The notes under the pieces are model-generated. The model made no database searches, was not told the origin of the DNA, and saw nothing but the letters and a program-made list of their open reading frames with translations. From positions 1 to 48,668 of the forward strand of contig DZBJ01000022.1 of the NCBI GenBank assembly GCA_022736275.1: a stretch of DNA of 48,668 nt, written 5' to 3'. This document shows positions 16,388 to 26,673 of this stretch, piece by piece (within the stretch, counting starts at the first letter, position 1; the number at the start of each line of letters is the position of its first letter). The DNA is from Rikenella microfusus. Lineage in GTDB: Bacteria; Bacteroidota; Bacteroidia; Bacteroidales; VadinHA17. A program made the position numbers and the translations under genes.

Positions 16388-16939
16388 ATGAACTTGGCCA
16401 GGATAGCGATAAGATATGCAAAGGCGCTCTTTGACCTCGCACTTGAACGTGGTGTCATTGATACCGTCTACAGCGACATGAAGAGCCTGGATCAGCTCTG
16501 TGCCATGGAAGAGGTTAAGGCGGTAATCCATAACCCCGTGATATCCCGGCAGAAGAAAAAAGATATCATCCTGGCCCTGACCGGCGCTAACACTGACAGG
16601 CTGACGGCAAGCTTTATAGAGCTGATATTCAGTCATGGCCGCGGTGAATACCTGGCTGCAGCCGCCAGGAACTTCATTGATCTTACGCGCCGTCACAGGA
16701 GAATACGTCAGGTAACCCTTACTACCGCCGTTCCGGTTACTGGCAGGTTGAAGGAGGAGATGGCTGCCCTCATCTCCGGGAGGGAGAAAGAGACCGTCGA
16801 ATTCATGGAGCAGGTCGACCCCTCGGTCATCGGAGGCTTCATCCTCAGGGTTGACGATGCCTACATTGACGCCAGTGTCAGGAACAGACTGAACAGATAC
16901 AGAAAGGAATTTTCACTGGCACCATATACCGCCGAATAG
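16388..16939 (+). CDS. atpH: F0F1 ATP synthase subunit delta
   Basis: The 183-residue stalk protein connects subunit b to the F1 head. The N-terminal helical domain begins IAIRYAKALFDLALERG, and the C-terminal part has VDPSVIGGFILRVDDAYIDASVRNRLNRY, the standard delta/OSCP ending. It starts four bases after atpF and ends 18 bases before atpA. Length matches the family. Confidence 0.95.
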   Translation: MNLARIAIRYAKALFDLALERGVIDTVYSDMKSLDQLCAMEEVKAVIHNPVISRQKKKDIILALTGANTDRLTASFIELIFSHGRGEYLAAAARNFIDLTRRHRRIRQVTLTTAVPVTGRLKEEMAALISGREKETVEFMEQVDPSVIGGFILRVDDAYIDASVRNRLNRYRKEFSLAPYTAE

Positions 16940-16957
16940 TATATAAGATTTAGAGAT

Positions 16958-18544
16958 ATGACTAATATTAAACCTTCAGAGGTATCACAGATTTTAAGGC
17001 AGCAGCTTGAAGGAGTAAAGACGGCCATTGACGTTGAGGAAGTGGGAACGGTACTTCAGGTAGGTGACGGCATTGCACACATCTACGGCCTCATGAATGC
17101 CGGATCCAATGAACTGATAGAGTTTGTCGAGTCCGGGATAAAGGGCATTGTCCTCAACCTTGAGGAAGACAATGTGGGTGTCGTTATCCTTGGCACTTCG
17201 GAGAAGATCAAGGAGGGTGACATTGTGCGCAGGACAGGCAGGATCTCGTCAATCATGGTTGGCGAAGGCCTTCTGGGCAGGGTCATCACCACCACCGGAG
17301 TTCCCATTGACGGCCGTGGCCCCGTTACGGGAGAGCTGTACGAGATGCCTTTTGAAAGAAAAGCGCCGGGAGTAATCTTCAGGCAGCCTGTGAAACAGCC
17401 TGTTCAGACCGGGCTGAAGGCCATCGATGCCATGATACCCATCGGCCGCGGACAGCGTGAACTGATCATCGGAGACCGTCAGACAGGCAAGACCGCCATC
17501 GCCATTGACGCTATAATTAACCAGAAGAGCGAGTTCGAAAAGGGGACACCGGTATACTGCATCTATGTGGCCATAGGACAGAAGGGCTCAACGGTGGCTG
17601 GCATTGCCGCCACGCTTGAGAGTTACGGTGCCATGGATTATACCGTCATCGTCAGCGCCACGGCTGCTGACTCTGCTGCCGCGCAGTTCTACGCACCTTT
17701 TGCCGGTGCAGCAATAGGTGAGTTCTTCCGCGACACCGGCCGTGATGCACTGATCATCTATGACGACCTGTCGAAACAGGCCGTATCATACCGCGAGGTA
17801 TCGCTGCTGCTTCGTCGTCCGCCCGGCCGCGAAGCCTATCCGGGTGATGTCTTCTATCTGCATTCACGTCTCCTTGAGAGAGCGGCAAAGATCATCGAAT
17901 CGGACGAGGTTGCACAAAAGATGAATGACATTCCGGATTCCATCAGGCACATGGTTAAAGGCGGAGGATCACTTACGGCGCTGCCAATCATCGAGACGCA
18001 GGCCGGTGACGTGGCTGCCTATATCCCCACCAACGTTATCTCCATCACTGACGGTCAGATATTCCTTGAGACCAGCCTCTTCAATGCGGGTATCAGGCCT
18101 GCCATCAATGTCGGGATCTCTGTATCAAGGGTAGGTGGCAACGCCCAGATCAAATCGATGAAAAAGGTGGCAGGGACACTGAAGGTTGACCAGGCACAGT
18201 ACCGCGAGCTGGAGGCATTCTCAAAGTTCGGTTCTGACCTCGACCCCTCTACCCTGGCTGTTCTCGATAAAGGTTCCAAGAACGTGGAGATACTAAAGCA
18301 GAACCAGTTTGCGCCAATGAAGGTTGAGGAACAGGTGGCAATAATTTACTGCGGCACAAAGGGCCTTCTCAAAGAGGTGCCGGTGCATAAGGTGACGAAC
18401 TTTGAAAATGACTTTCTGGACCTCCTGCGCCACAACCACGCTGATGTGCTGGCGACCATTAAAAAAGGGGTGATAAACGATGAAATAACCGGCGTCCTGG
18501 AAAGTGCCGCACTGGAAGTTGCCGGACGTTACTCAGCACGCTAG
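16958..18544 (+). CDS. atpA: F0F1 ATP synthase subunit alpha
   Basis: The 528-residue non-catalytic nucleotide-binding subunit has a P-loop [11 protein letters not shown] (about residues 172-182), a Walker B-like region [12 protein letters not shown], the arginine-finger region with conserved [10 protein letters not shown], and a normal N-terminal beta-barrel. Length is slightly above the usual 505-515. It lies between atpH and atpG in the standard order. Confidence 0.98.
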   Translation: MTNIKPSEVSQILRQQLEGVKTAIDVEEVGTVLQVGDGIAHIYGLMNAGSNELIEFVESGIKGIVLNLEEDNVGVVILGTSEKIKEGDIVRRTGRISSIMVGEGLLGRVITTTGVPIDGRGPVTGELYEMPFERKAPGVIFRQPVKQPVQTGLKAIDAMIPIGRGQRELIIGDRQTGKTAIAIDAIINQKSEFEKGTPVYCIYVAIGQKGSTVAGIAATLESYGAMDYTVIVSATAADSAAAQFYAPFAGAAIGEFFRDTGRDALIIYDDLSKQAVSYREVSLLLRRPPGREAYPGDVFYLHSRLLERAAKIIESDEVAQKMNDIPDSIRHMVKGGGSLTALPIIETQAGDVAAYIPTNVISITDGQIFLETSLFNAGIRPAINVGISVSRVGGNAQIKSMKKVAGTLKVDQAQYRELEAFSKFGSDLDPSTLAVLDKGSKNVEILKQNQFAPMKVEEQVAIIYCGTKGLLKEVPVHKVTNFENDFLDLLRHNHADVLATIKKGVINDEITGVLESAALEVAGRYSAR

Positions 18545-18565
18545 CATATTTACCGGGCAGGAAAG

Positions 18566-19453
18566 ATGGCTAACTTAAAGGCAATAAGGATCAGACTCAG
18601 CTCGGTGAAGTCAACGCGCCAGATCACTTCAGCCATGAAGATGGTTGCGGCGTCAAAGCTGCGCAGGGCCCAGGATGCCATAGTGCATCTCAGGCCTTAT
18701 GCCGATAAGCTCAATGAGATACAGACAGGACTGAATGCTGCCCTCCGCGATACCGAGATGGAGAACATTTACGCGGAAAGAAAAAAGGGCCAGGGAAAGG
18801 TGCTGATAGTGGTGGTGACCTCCAACAAGGGCCTCTGCGGGGCGTTCAATGCCAACGTCATCAGGGTTGTCAGGCGGTTTATCACTGAAAAATATTCCGG
18901 GCATATGCGCAGGGGCGACCTCTGGTTCATGCCGGTCGGGAAGAAGGGCCATGAGGCGCTTAAGAGGCTTAAATGCAACATCCTTGAGGACCACAGTGAT
19001 CTCTACAGCGGACTCAGCTTTGAAAGAGTCTCCAAGGTGGCAGACAGACTGACAGCTCTTTACCTGGCAGAGGAGTTTGACAGGATAGAGCTGGTATATA
19101 ATCAGTTCAGAAATGCCGCCGTACAGAGGCTCACAGAAGAGGTTTATCTGCCTGTTTCGGCAGCTGACCCCGGAAAAAAACAGATTACTTCAACGGATTA
19201 CATCTACGAACCGGATCAGGTAGCCATTGTAGGGGAACTGATTCCCAAGACGCTTCGCATTCAGCTCTTCAGGGCGCTGCTTGACTCTTTTGCCGCTGAG
19301 CATGGCGCACGGATGACAGCCATGCATCAGGCGACAGACAACGCCACGGATCTTATCAGGGATCTTACACTTCAATATAACAAGGCTCGCCAGGCTGCCA
19401 TCACCAATCAGCTGCTTGAGGTGGTAAGCGGGGCGGAAGCACTTAACGGATAA
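18566..19453 (+). CDS. atpG: F0F1 ATP synthase subunit gamma
   Basis: The 295-residue central shaft protein has an N-terminal coiled-coil helix (IRIRLSSVKSTRQITSAMKMVAASKLRRAQ) and a C-terminal helix (MTAMHQATDNATDLIRDLTLQYNKARQA) that form the rotating axle, with a Rossmann-like middle (VVTSNKGLCGAFNANV). The downstream gene is a prenyl synthase rather than atpD, which breaks the usual A-G-D-C order. Confidence 0.97.
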   Translation: MANLKAIRIRLSSVKSTRQITSAMKMVAASKLRRAQDAIVHLRPYADKLNEIQTGLNAALRDTEMENIYAERKKGQGKVLIVVVTSNKGLCGAFNANVIRVVRRFITEKYSGHMRRGDLWFMPVGKKGHEALKRLKCNILEDHSDLYSGLSFERVSKVADRLTALYLAEEFDRIELVYNQFRNAAVQRLTEEVYLPVSAADPGKKQITSTDYIYEPDQVAIVGELIPKTLRIQLFRALLDSFAAEHGARMTAMHQATDNATDLIRDLTLQYNKARQAAITNQLLEVVSGAEALNG

Positions 19454-19465
19454 CAAAAAAACGAA

Positions 19466-20440
19466 ATGTTCACCAGCGACTATCTGAGGGAACTGTCAGA
19501 CAAGGCCATCGCCAGCCTGGGTGTATCACCGGAGGCTGATAAGCTCTTCTCTCCGGTGAGATATATTTTATCCATCGGGGGCAAGAGGCTGAGACCGGTG
19601 ATGTGCCTTATGGCATGCAACCTCTTCAAGGATAAGATCGATGAGGCAGTGATGCCCGCGGTGGGCATAGAGGTGTTCCATAACTTCACCCTGATACATG
19701 ATGATATCATTGATAAGGCCGATCTGAGGAGAGGCTCTCCCACCGTCCACTCGAAATGGGGCTCTGACCAGGCGCTCCTGTCGGGAGACGTGATGGCTTT
19801 CGTTGCTGTCGAGTGTATCGGTCAGGCACCTGAGAAGGTGCTGGCAAAGACGCTCAGGCTCTTTAACCGCACCGCCATTGAAGTATGCACCGGGCAGCAG
19901 CTCGATCTCGACTACGAAAAGAAAGGACTGGTATCCGAGTCCGAATACCTTCGCATGATCGAGCTCAAGACGGCAGTGCTGATAGCATCATCACTGAAGA
20001 CGGGAGCGATCATCGGGGAGGCTTCGGAGAAGGATCAGGACCTGCTCTATGAGTGCGGACGATGCCTGGGCATCGCATTCCAGATACAGGATGACGTCCT
20101 GGATACTTACGGTGACACAAAGATGTTTGGCAAGAAGACCGGAAGCGACATCGTCTCCAACAAAAAGACCTACCTCCTGGTACGAGCGCTGGAGATGGCC
20201 GGCGGAGAGAAGCTGCGGCGGCTGAAGAAACTGCTTGAGCCGGGAAACCAGAACCCGGAAGAAAAGGTGCTTGCAGTCAGGGCCATATATGATGAGCTGG
20301 AGTTACGGCTTCATGCCGAAAACCTGGCTTATGACTACTTCAACAGAGCCTTCCAGGCGCTTGACCAGGTGACGGTAAATGCTGAACGCAAGAATGAGAT
20401 TAAACAGCTGGCAGTTAATCTTATAGGAAGAGTGAAGTAG
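19466..20440 (+). CDS. Polyprenyl diphosphate synthase (long-chain, IspB-like)
   Basis: The 324-residue trans-prenyl synthase has the first aspartate-rich motif LIHDDIIDKADLRRG, the second motif FQIQDDVLDTYGD, and the KTG of FGKKTGSDIVSNKKTY. It elongates allylic diphosphates with isopentenyl diphosphate; length and the lack of bulky residues just before the first motif suggest a long chain, as for the menaquinone side chain. It starts 13 bases after atpG and so interrupts the ATP synthase gene set. Linking quinone tail synthesis to the respiratory ATP synthase is plausible co-regulation, not a shared mechanism. Confidence 0.93.
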   Translation: MFTSDYLRELSDKAIASLGVSPEADKLFSPVRYILSIGGKRLRPVMCLMACNLFKDKIDEAVMPAVGIEVFHNFTLIHDDIIDKADLRRGSPTVHSKWGSDQALLSGDVMAFVAVECIGQAPEKVLAKTLRLFNRTAIEVCTGQQLDLDYEKKGLVSESEYLRMIELKTAVLIASSLKTGAIIGEASEKDQDLLYECGRCLGIAFQIQDDVLDTYGDTKMFGKKTGSDIVSNKKTYLLVRALEMAGGEKLRRLKKLLEPGNQNPEEKVLAVRAIYDELELRLHAENLAYDYFNRAFQALDQVTVNAERKNEIKQLAVNLIGRVK

Positions 20441-20504
20441 GAAGGCCACAGTTGTAGGCAGAAAAGACAGACTAATTTTTCGGGAAACATTGAAATACAT
20501 TTAA

Positions 20505-22022
<1,518 letters not shown>

Positions 22023-22040
22023 TGCCAAACATGTTCAGAC

Positions 22041-22292
22041 GTGAAGATTGAGATAATCACACCAGACAAAAGCATCTATTCCGGAGAGGTGCGTTCAGTG
22101 AGGGTGCCCGGCAGGAAAGGCTCCTTCCAGGTGCTGAAAGATCATGCCCCCATCATTTCAACGCTCGAGGCCGGCCCCGTCATCATTGCTGACGATCAGG
22201 GAAACGAGCTGAGGTTTGAGATCACAGGGGGAGTGGTTGAGGTAAAAAAGAACATGGTCATTCTTCTCGCCGACTCCGTCACACAAAGCTGA
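22041..22292 (+). CDS. atpC: F0F1 ATP synthase subunit epsilon (short form)
   Basis: The 83-residue protein starts with GTG and begins KIEIITPDKSIYSGEV, the epsilon N-terminal beta-sandwich; the conserved GSFQVLKDHAPIISTL segment follows. It ends after the sandwich, so the C-terminal two-helix domain that inhibits ATP hydrolysis in E. coli epsilon (about 139 residues) is missing. Short epsilon subunits are common in Bacteroidota. It implies that hydrolysis is not controlled by epsilon extension. Its stop is five bases before the decarboxylase start. Confidence 0.92.
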   Translation: MKIEIITPDKSIYSGEVRSVRVPGRKGSFQVLKDHAPIISTLEAGPVIIADDQGNELRFEITGGVVEVKKNMVILLADSVTQS

Positions 22293-22297
22293 AGCTG

Positions 22298-23740
22298 ATG
22301 GAGAGTGACGAATTCCGGAAGAGGGGTCACGGGATTGTTGAATGGATAGCCCGCTATTACGAGACCGTGGAACAGTACCCGGTCAAATCGCGCCTGGCTC
22401 CGGGCTCGGTTAAAAACGCCCTCCCTGAGACAGCCCCCGCGGAGAGCGAATCGTTTGATCTCTTCCTGAGGGACTTTGATGAAATTATCATGCCAGGTAT
22501 AACGCACTGGCAGAGCCCCAATTTCTTTGCCTATTTTCCCGCAAACAGCAGTCCCCCTTCCGTTCTTGCCGAGATGCTCACCTCCGCCCTCGGGGCCCAG
22601 TGCATGATCTGGGAGACCTCCCCGGCCGCAGCCGAGCTCGAGGAGAGGATGATGGAGTGGCTTCGTGACATGACCGGTCTGTCCCCGGAATTTGAGGGGG
22701 TGATACAGGACAGCGCCTCTTCGGCCACACTGGTGGCACTTATCACTGCACGCGAGAAAGTCACCCAATACAGATCCAACATGGAGGGATTGTCAGGGAT
22801 GGGACGAATGCGCGTCTACGCCTCGAGGCAGGCACACTCGTCAGTGGAAAAGGGTGCCGGCGTGTCAGGTATCGGGCGGGATAACCTGGTTAGGATTGAG
22901 GTAAATGACGATTACTCCATTGATACCGCTGCCCTTCGGAAGGCGATGGATACAGACATATCCGCGGGTTACATCCCATGCTGCGTGGTGGCGACCCTTG
23001 GCACCACAGGCACCACGGCAGTTGACTCGCTGCGGGCTGTAGGCGAGATATGCCGCGAAAAGAATATCTGGTTGCATGTTGACGGGGCTATGGGCGGCAC
23101 GGCACTGCTCCTGCCCGAGATGCGATGGATGGCTGACGGCATGGAATACGTCGATTCGATAGTCTTCAACCCCCACAAATGGATGTTCACCAACTTCGAC
23201 TGTTCGGCATATTTTGTCCGTGACGCCGCCGCCCTGATACATACCTTCGAAATACTGCCCGAGTATCTGAAGACCCGAACCAGGGGCATGGTGAATGACT
23301 ACCGCGACTGGGGCATACCGCTCGGCAGGCGGTTCCGGGCACTGAAGCTGTGGGCCGTGATACGGACCTACGGCGTTGAACGGCTTCAGGCCATGATAAG
23401 GGAACATATCAGGCTCGCCGGGATGCTTGCCGGACTGATTGAAGCGGAGAAGAACTTCTTCCTGATGGCGCCGGTGCCGCTCACTACGGTGTGCTTCCGA
23501 TATAAGCCGGAGGGTATCAGCGAAGAGGATGCCAACAGGCTGAATGAGCAGATCACCCACACTCTCAATGACGGAGGCAGGATCTATCTTACCCACACCA
23601 AAATAGACGGTATTTACATACTGCGGATGGTGACGTCACAGACAAACGTGTCGGAGAAACATGTGCTGCAGGCCTGGGAGATGATAAAGGAGTGCGCATC
23701 AGCGCTCTCTTCCAAGTACGGTGCCGTAGATATTTACTGA
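22298..23740 (+). CDS. Group II PLP-dependent amino-acid decarboxylase (aromatic-L-amino-acid decarboxylase type)
   Basis: The 480-residue enzyme has the family's N-terminal HPNF-like segment (THWQSPNFFAYFPANSSPPSVLAEML), substrate-site His180 in AHSSVEKG, the PLP aspartate in HVDGAMGG and PLP-binding Lys294 in FNPHKWMFTNFDC. The overall pattern is closest to tryptophan/tyrosine/DOPA decarboxylases rather than glutamate decarboxylases. It would turn an aromatic amino acid into its amine plus CO2 in the cytoplasm. It lies five bases after atpC and so is probably co-transcribed with it; its last 42 bases overlap the convergent peptidase/propeller gene. No transporter or regulator for the amine is next to it. 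The exact substrate is not certain. Confidence 0.88.
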   Translation: MESDEFRKRGHGIVEWIARYYETVEQYPVKSRLAPGSVKNALPETAPAESESFDLFLRDFDEIIMPGITHWQSPNFFAYFPANSSPPSVLAEMLTSALGAQCMIWETSPAAAELEERMMEWLRDMTGLSPEFEGVIQDSASSATLVALITAREKVTQYRSNMEGLSGMGRMRVYASRQAHSSVEKGAGVSGIGRDNLVRIEVNDDYSIDTAALRKAMDTDISAGYIPCCVVATLGTTGTTAVDSLRAVGEICREKNIWLHVDGAMGGTALLLPEMRWMADGMEYVDSIVFNPHKWMFTNFDCSAYFVRDAAALIHTFEILPEYLKTRTRGMVNDYRDWGIPLGRRFRALKLWAVIRTYGVERLQAMIREHIRLAGMLAGLIEAEKNFFLMAPVPLTTVCFRYKPEGISEEDANRLNEQITHTLNDGGRIYLTHTKIDGIYILRMVTSQTNVSEKHVLQAWEMIKECASALSSKYGAVDIY

Positions 23741-26566
23741 GAAGGTGCCTTTTATGAAAAACCGCTCCTGCACGGGTATATATCCGGCCGTGGCCCCTGC
23801 ACTTATCTCGAAGGGAAACCGAAGCAGGTAGAAGTCGGCAAGAAGCTCTGCCCCGAAAGAGCCAAAGTCCCTTGAACCCTCATCAAGCCTTCCTGTGGTG
23901 TAATTATATATCTTCCATCCGGTTGAACCGTCAAAGAAGGCTGACCCCCTGATCCTCTTGAGAAATAACAGGCTGCCTGCTGCCAGGTCAGGATAGAAGA
24001 GAGGCATGGTGTAGTCTGCAGAGAGGGAGAAAAGCCTTTCGGAAACGATGGTCTCATCATATCCCCGCGGATAGGTAAGGGCATTAAGGTAAAACATCTT
24101 GACGAAGGGAGCCTGATCCTCATATCCCGCCACGACTGCCAGGCTGTGGTTCCTGAACAGACCGGGCAGATAGAGAGTTCCTTTGGCATATTTCCTGTTG
24201 CCGTACAGATCCTTGTCCCAGGGGGCTGCCGTCAGCCTGATATCAGCCACCTGGCCCCACCTTGGGTAGATATCACGGTATGCAGTACGGAATGTATTTG
24301 AAAAATAGATCCTGCCGGTGATAAGAGCAACCCCCTTATCGTATTGTTCCTCATCTCTTAACCATGTGTACCTGTTGCGATAGCTGGCATAGATGGCGGG
24401 CATGAACAGCTGCCTGAATTTACCGTAGGCAAACCACATCTGGTCGTATACACTGATATTCAGTTGAAGGTCTCTGTTGAGGTCATCCGGCAGGGGGCGG
24501 GTGATTGTATCCCTGGTTACCACCTGGTCACCTCCGAAGATCAGCTCAGCATCAATCACAGGGTGCCATCCGCTCCATTTTATGCCGGGATGAAGAAAAT
24601 GGTCGCCGCCACTGTATTCATAGCCCAGGGTCGATGTCAGCGTACTCAGGTGGTTCTGCGACATCAGGGTCACCCCCGGGCTTATGGCGGTAGGATCGGT
24701 CTGGATCTCATCAATGTCAGCATAGAAGGGGAACCAGCTGTGGAAGTTGAACAGGTGAGCTGTCTTGCGGTATGGTTTTGATTCGAGGTTGATGGAGGGA
24801 GGCTGATCCCCGCCTGCCACTGAACCCGGCAGGGGAGCTATCTCCGGAATAACGGCATTCATGCCGCTTCCGGCTGATCCTGCTGTTGCCCCCGTATGCT
24901 CGGAAGCAATGATGAATCCACCTGTGCTGTAGTCGGAGAAGAGAATCTCATCACCGGATATCGAGAAGCCCGAGATCCCGAAGCGTGATCCCGTCACTCG
25001 TGATATCCGGTTGCCGTCAGTGATGCGGTATATATTATCTGATCCGTCGCCCTGCGCCAGGTAAAAGAGGGTGTCATTGTGCAGCTTTGCCTGGATGATA
25101 TCGGTAACGCTCTCAGGCAAGTTTACAGTCCATCTCTTGCCTGTCGGACGGTATGTTCTTATCCCTTCCCCGTCGCCGCTGAGTGTGACAACGGTCACTT
25201 CCCTGCCGTCAGATGACCATGCCGGCCGCTGAAGTATCAGATTATCGGGAGGCACCACATCCATCAGCACCTCTCCGGTGGAAGCATCGAGGAAGACCAG
25301 TGAGCATCGCAGTTCAGACGTCGTTGAGACGGCAACGATGGTATTCCCGTCAGGGGAGAGGTCGGGTGCCGTATATCTGGTCCGGAAGGTAAGCTGCTTC
25401 ACCGGCCCCCCGCCGATATCCATCCGCTTTATCACAGACCATTCGCGGTTTTCCCATCTTATGTCGGGATGAAGTTCTGACCATACAATAGTACTGTCAG
25501 AATATGAAAAAAAGTAAGGATATACATATCCGGTGGTTGTCAGGACATGCTCCTTACCTCCACTTCCATCTGTTATTACAAACCGTGACGGATCTGACAA
25601 TGAGGTCCTGAGCGAGACAATCGCGCCGTCACCGGTCCGGCAGGGTGTGAAATGGCTGATGTAGTCTCTTCTCCTGCTTATGCTGAGGGCGGGGTATTCT
25701 TTGAAACCCGGCGCCTCATTCTCTTTCCATGCCCGTTCAAGCATGGTGAAAGTCGAATCATAAAGCTTTTTCTTTGTCAGTCCAGTCTCCCTTTTCAGGA
25801 CATTATTGAGCGGATTGAACGGATACCCCGATGAAACTTTTCTGATGGCGCTGACCCATGCACTGCTGTCAGTGTTTCGCAGGTGGTTCATCATCAGGTA
25901 TCCGAACACGTAGTGGTCAGGGGTGAAGTTGCGGTAAGAGCCGGAGATCATTTTGTCATAGTTGTAAATCCCCTGCGGGCTTGTAACAAGGGCCCTGGCT
26001 CTCTGTGTGAATACGTTGCTGCGTCCCCTGCCCGACAGTCCCGTGACCGTCTCGGCATAAACGGCATCGCCCTCAAACGCCCAGTTGGGTATCTCCAGGG
26101 CGCTCAGCCCCACGGACTGTTCTCCGAGGAGAAACCAGACCGCCCTGCCGAGCCCCTTCCTGTTGAGAGATGACAGTTGCAGCACGTGCGTGGTCTCATG
26201 AACGGCCAGCTGTTCCGCTGGCAGCATCGGCAGATTATCCTGTCCGGGCAGGGGAAAGAGCTCCATCCTGCGGGGAGCCCAGCTCACATAACCGTTTGAT
26301 GTCATGGAGTGGTTGTGGATTATCACCGGTATTTTAGTCTTCCCGTCAGGATAAAGAGGTGAGAGCCTGCTGAATGACTGCTCCAGCAGCTGCGCATACT
26401 CCTCGGCTCCGGCTGTAAAATCCTCGGGGAAGATTACACGAAAGTGCGGCGTGTGTATCTGACGCCACTTGAGTGAAGCCGGATCCTGACCTGTGTCATA
26501 GTACTGGGCTCCGGCCCTCGCGAATGTCAGAAGGCTCAGCAAAAGGATTATAATCTGTTTTTTCAT
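23699..26566 (-). CDS. Secreted peptidase-MA / beta-propeller / barrel protein
   Basis: The 955-residue protein starts from the ATG at 26566 (nine extra codons upstream are unlikely, since a signal peptide MKKQIIILLLSLLTFARAGAQ begins here). The N-terminal domain has a zinc-peptidase (gluzincin, MA) core with HETTH at about residues 123-127 and a downstream FEGDAVYAE that could supply the third ligand. The middle (about 310-590) has repeated TolB/PD40-like blades (WSELHPDIRW, APDLSPDGNTIVAVS, RPAWSSDGREVTVV). The C-terminal third looks like a membrane-inserted barrel (PAIYASYRNRYTWL, FEISAGATAGYIPV). It is probably outer-membrane anchored with the peptidase exposed. The substrate is unknown. 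Confidence 0.8.
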   Translation of the reverse strand: MKKQIIILLLSLLTFARAGAQYYDTGQDPASLKWRQIHTPHFRVIFPEDFTAGAEEYAQLLEQSFSRLSPLYPDGKTKIPVIIHNHSMTSNGYVSWAPRRMELFPLPGQDNLPMLPAEQLAVHETTHVLQLSSLNRKGLGRAVWFLLGEQSVGLSALEIPNWAFEGDAVYAETVTGLSGRGRSNVFTQRARALVTSPQGIYNYDKMISGSYRNFTPDHYVFGYLMMNHLRNTDSSAWVSAIRKVSSGYPFNPLNNVLKRETGLTKKKLYDSTFTMLERAWKENEAPGFKEYPALSISRRRDYISHFTPCRTGDGAIVSLRTSLSDPSRFVITDGSGGKEHVLTTTGYVYPYFFSYSDSTIVWSELHPDIRWENREWSVIKRMDIGGGPVKQLTFRTRYTAPDLSPDGNTIVAVSTTSELRCSLVFLDASTGEVLMDVVPPDNLILQRPAWSSDGREVTVVTLSGDGEGIRTYRPTGKRWTVNLPESVTDIIQAKLHNDTLFYLAQGDGSDNIYRITDGNRISRVTGSRFGISGFSISGDEILFSDYSTGGFIIASEHTGATAGSAGSGMNAVIPEIAPLPGSVAGGDQPPSINLESKPYRKTAHLFNFHSWFPFYADIDEIQTDPTAISPGVTLMSQNHLSTLTSTLGYEYSGGDHFLHPGIKWSGWHPVIDAELIFGGDQVVTRDTITRPLPDDLNRDLQLNISVYDQMWFAYGKFRQLFMPAIYASYRNRYTWLRDEEQYDKGVALITGRIYFSNTFRTAYRDIYPRWGQVADIRLTAAPWDKDLYGNRKYAKGTLYLPGLFRNHSLAVVAGYEDQAPFVKMFYLNALTYPRGYDETIVSERLFSLSADYTMPLFYPDLAAGSLLFLKRIRGSAFFDGSTGWKIYNYTTGRLDEGSRDFGSFGAELLADFYLLRFPFEISAGATAGYIPVQERFFIKGTFSVNIYGTVLGRER

Positions 26567-26581
26567 TCGGGGCGGTTTACC

Positions 26582-26589
26582 CAAAAATA
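26582..26589 (-). promoter_or_regulatory. -7 element upstream of the peptidase/propeller gene
   Basis: On the minus strand this reads TATTTTTG, a full TAnnTTTG match, 16 bases before the ATG at 26566. No matching -33 box was seen. Confidence 0.4.
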
Positions 26590-26673
26590 CCAAAATTGGC
26601 TGATATCTTCGGCTTCACCGCAAAATCTTCTTATTTTCGTGCGGAATATTATGAGAACGGAAAATATACTGCT

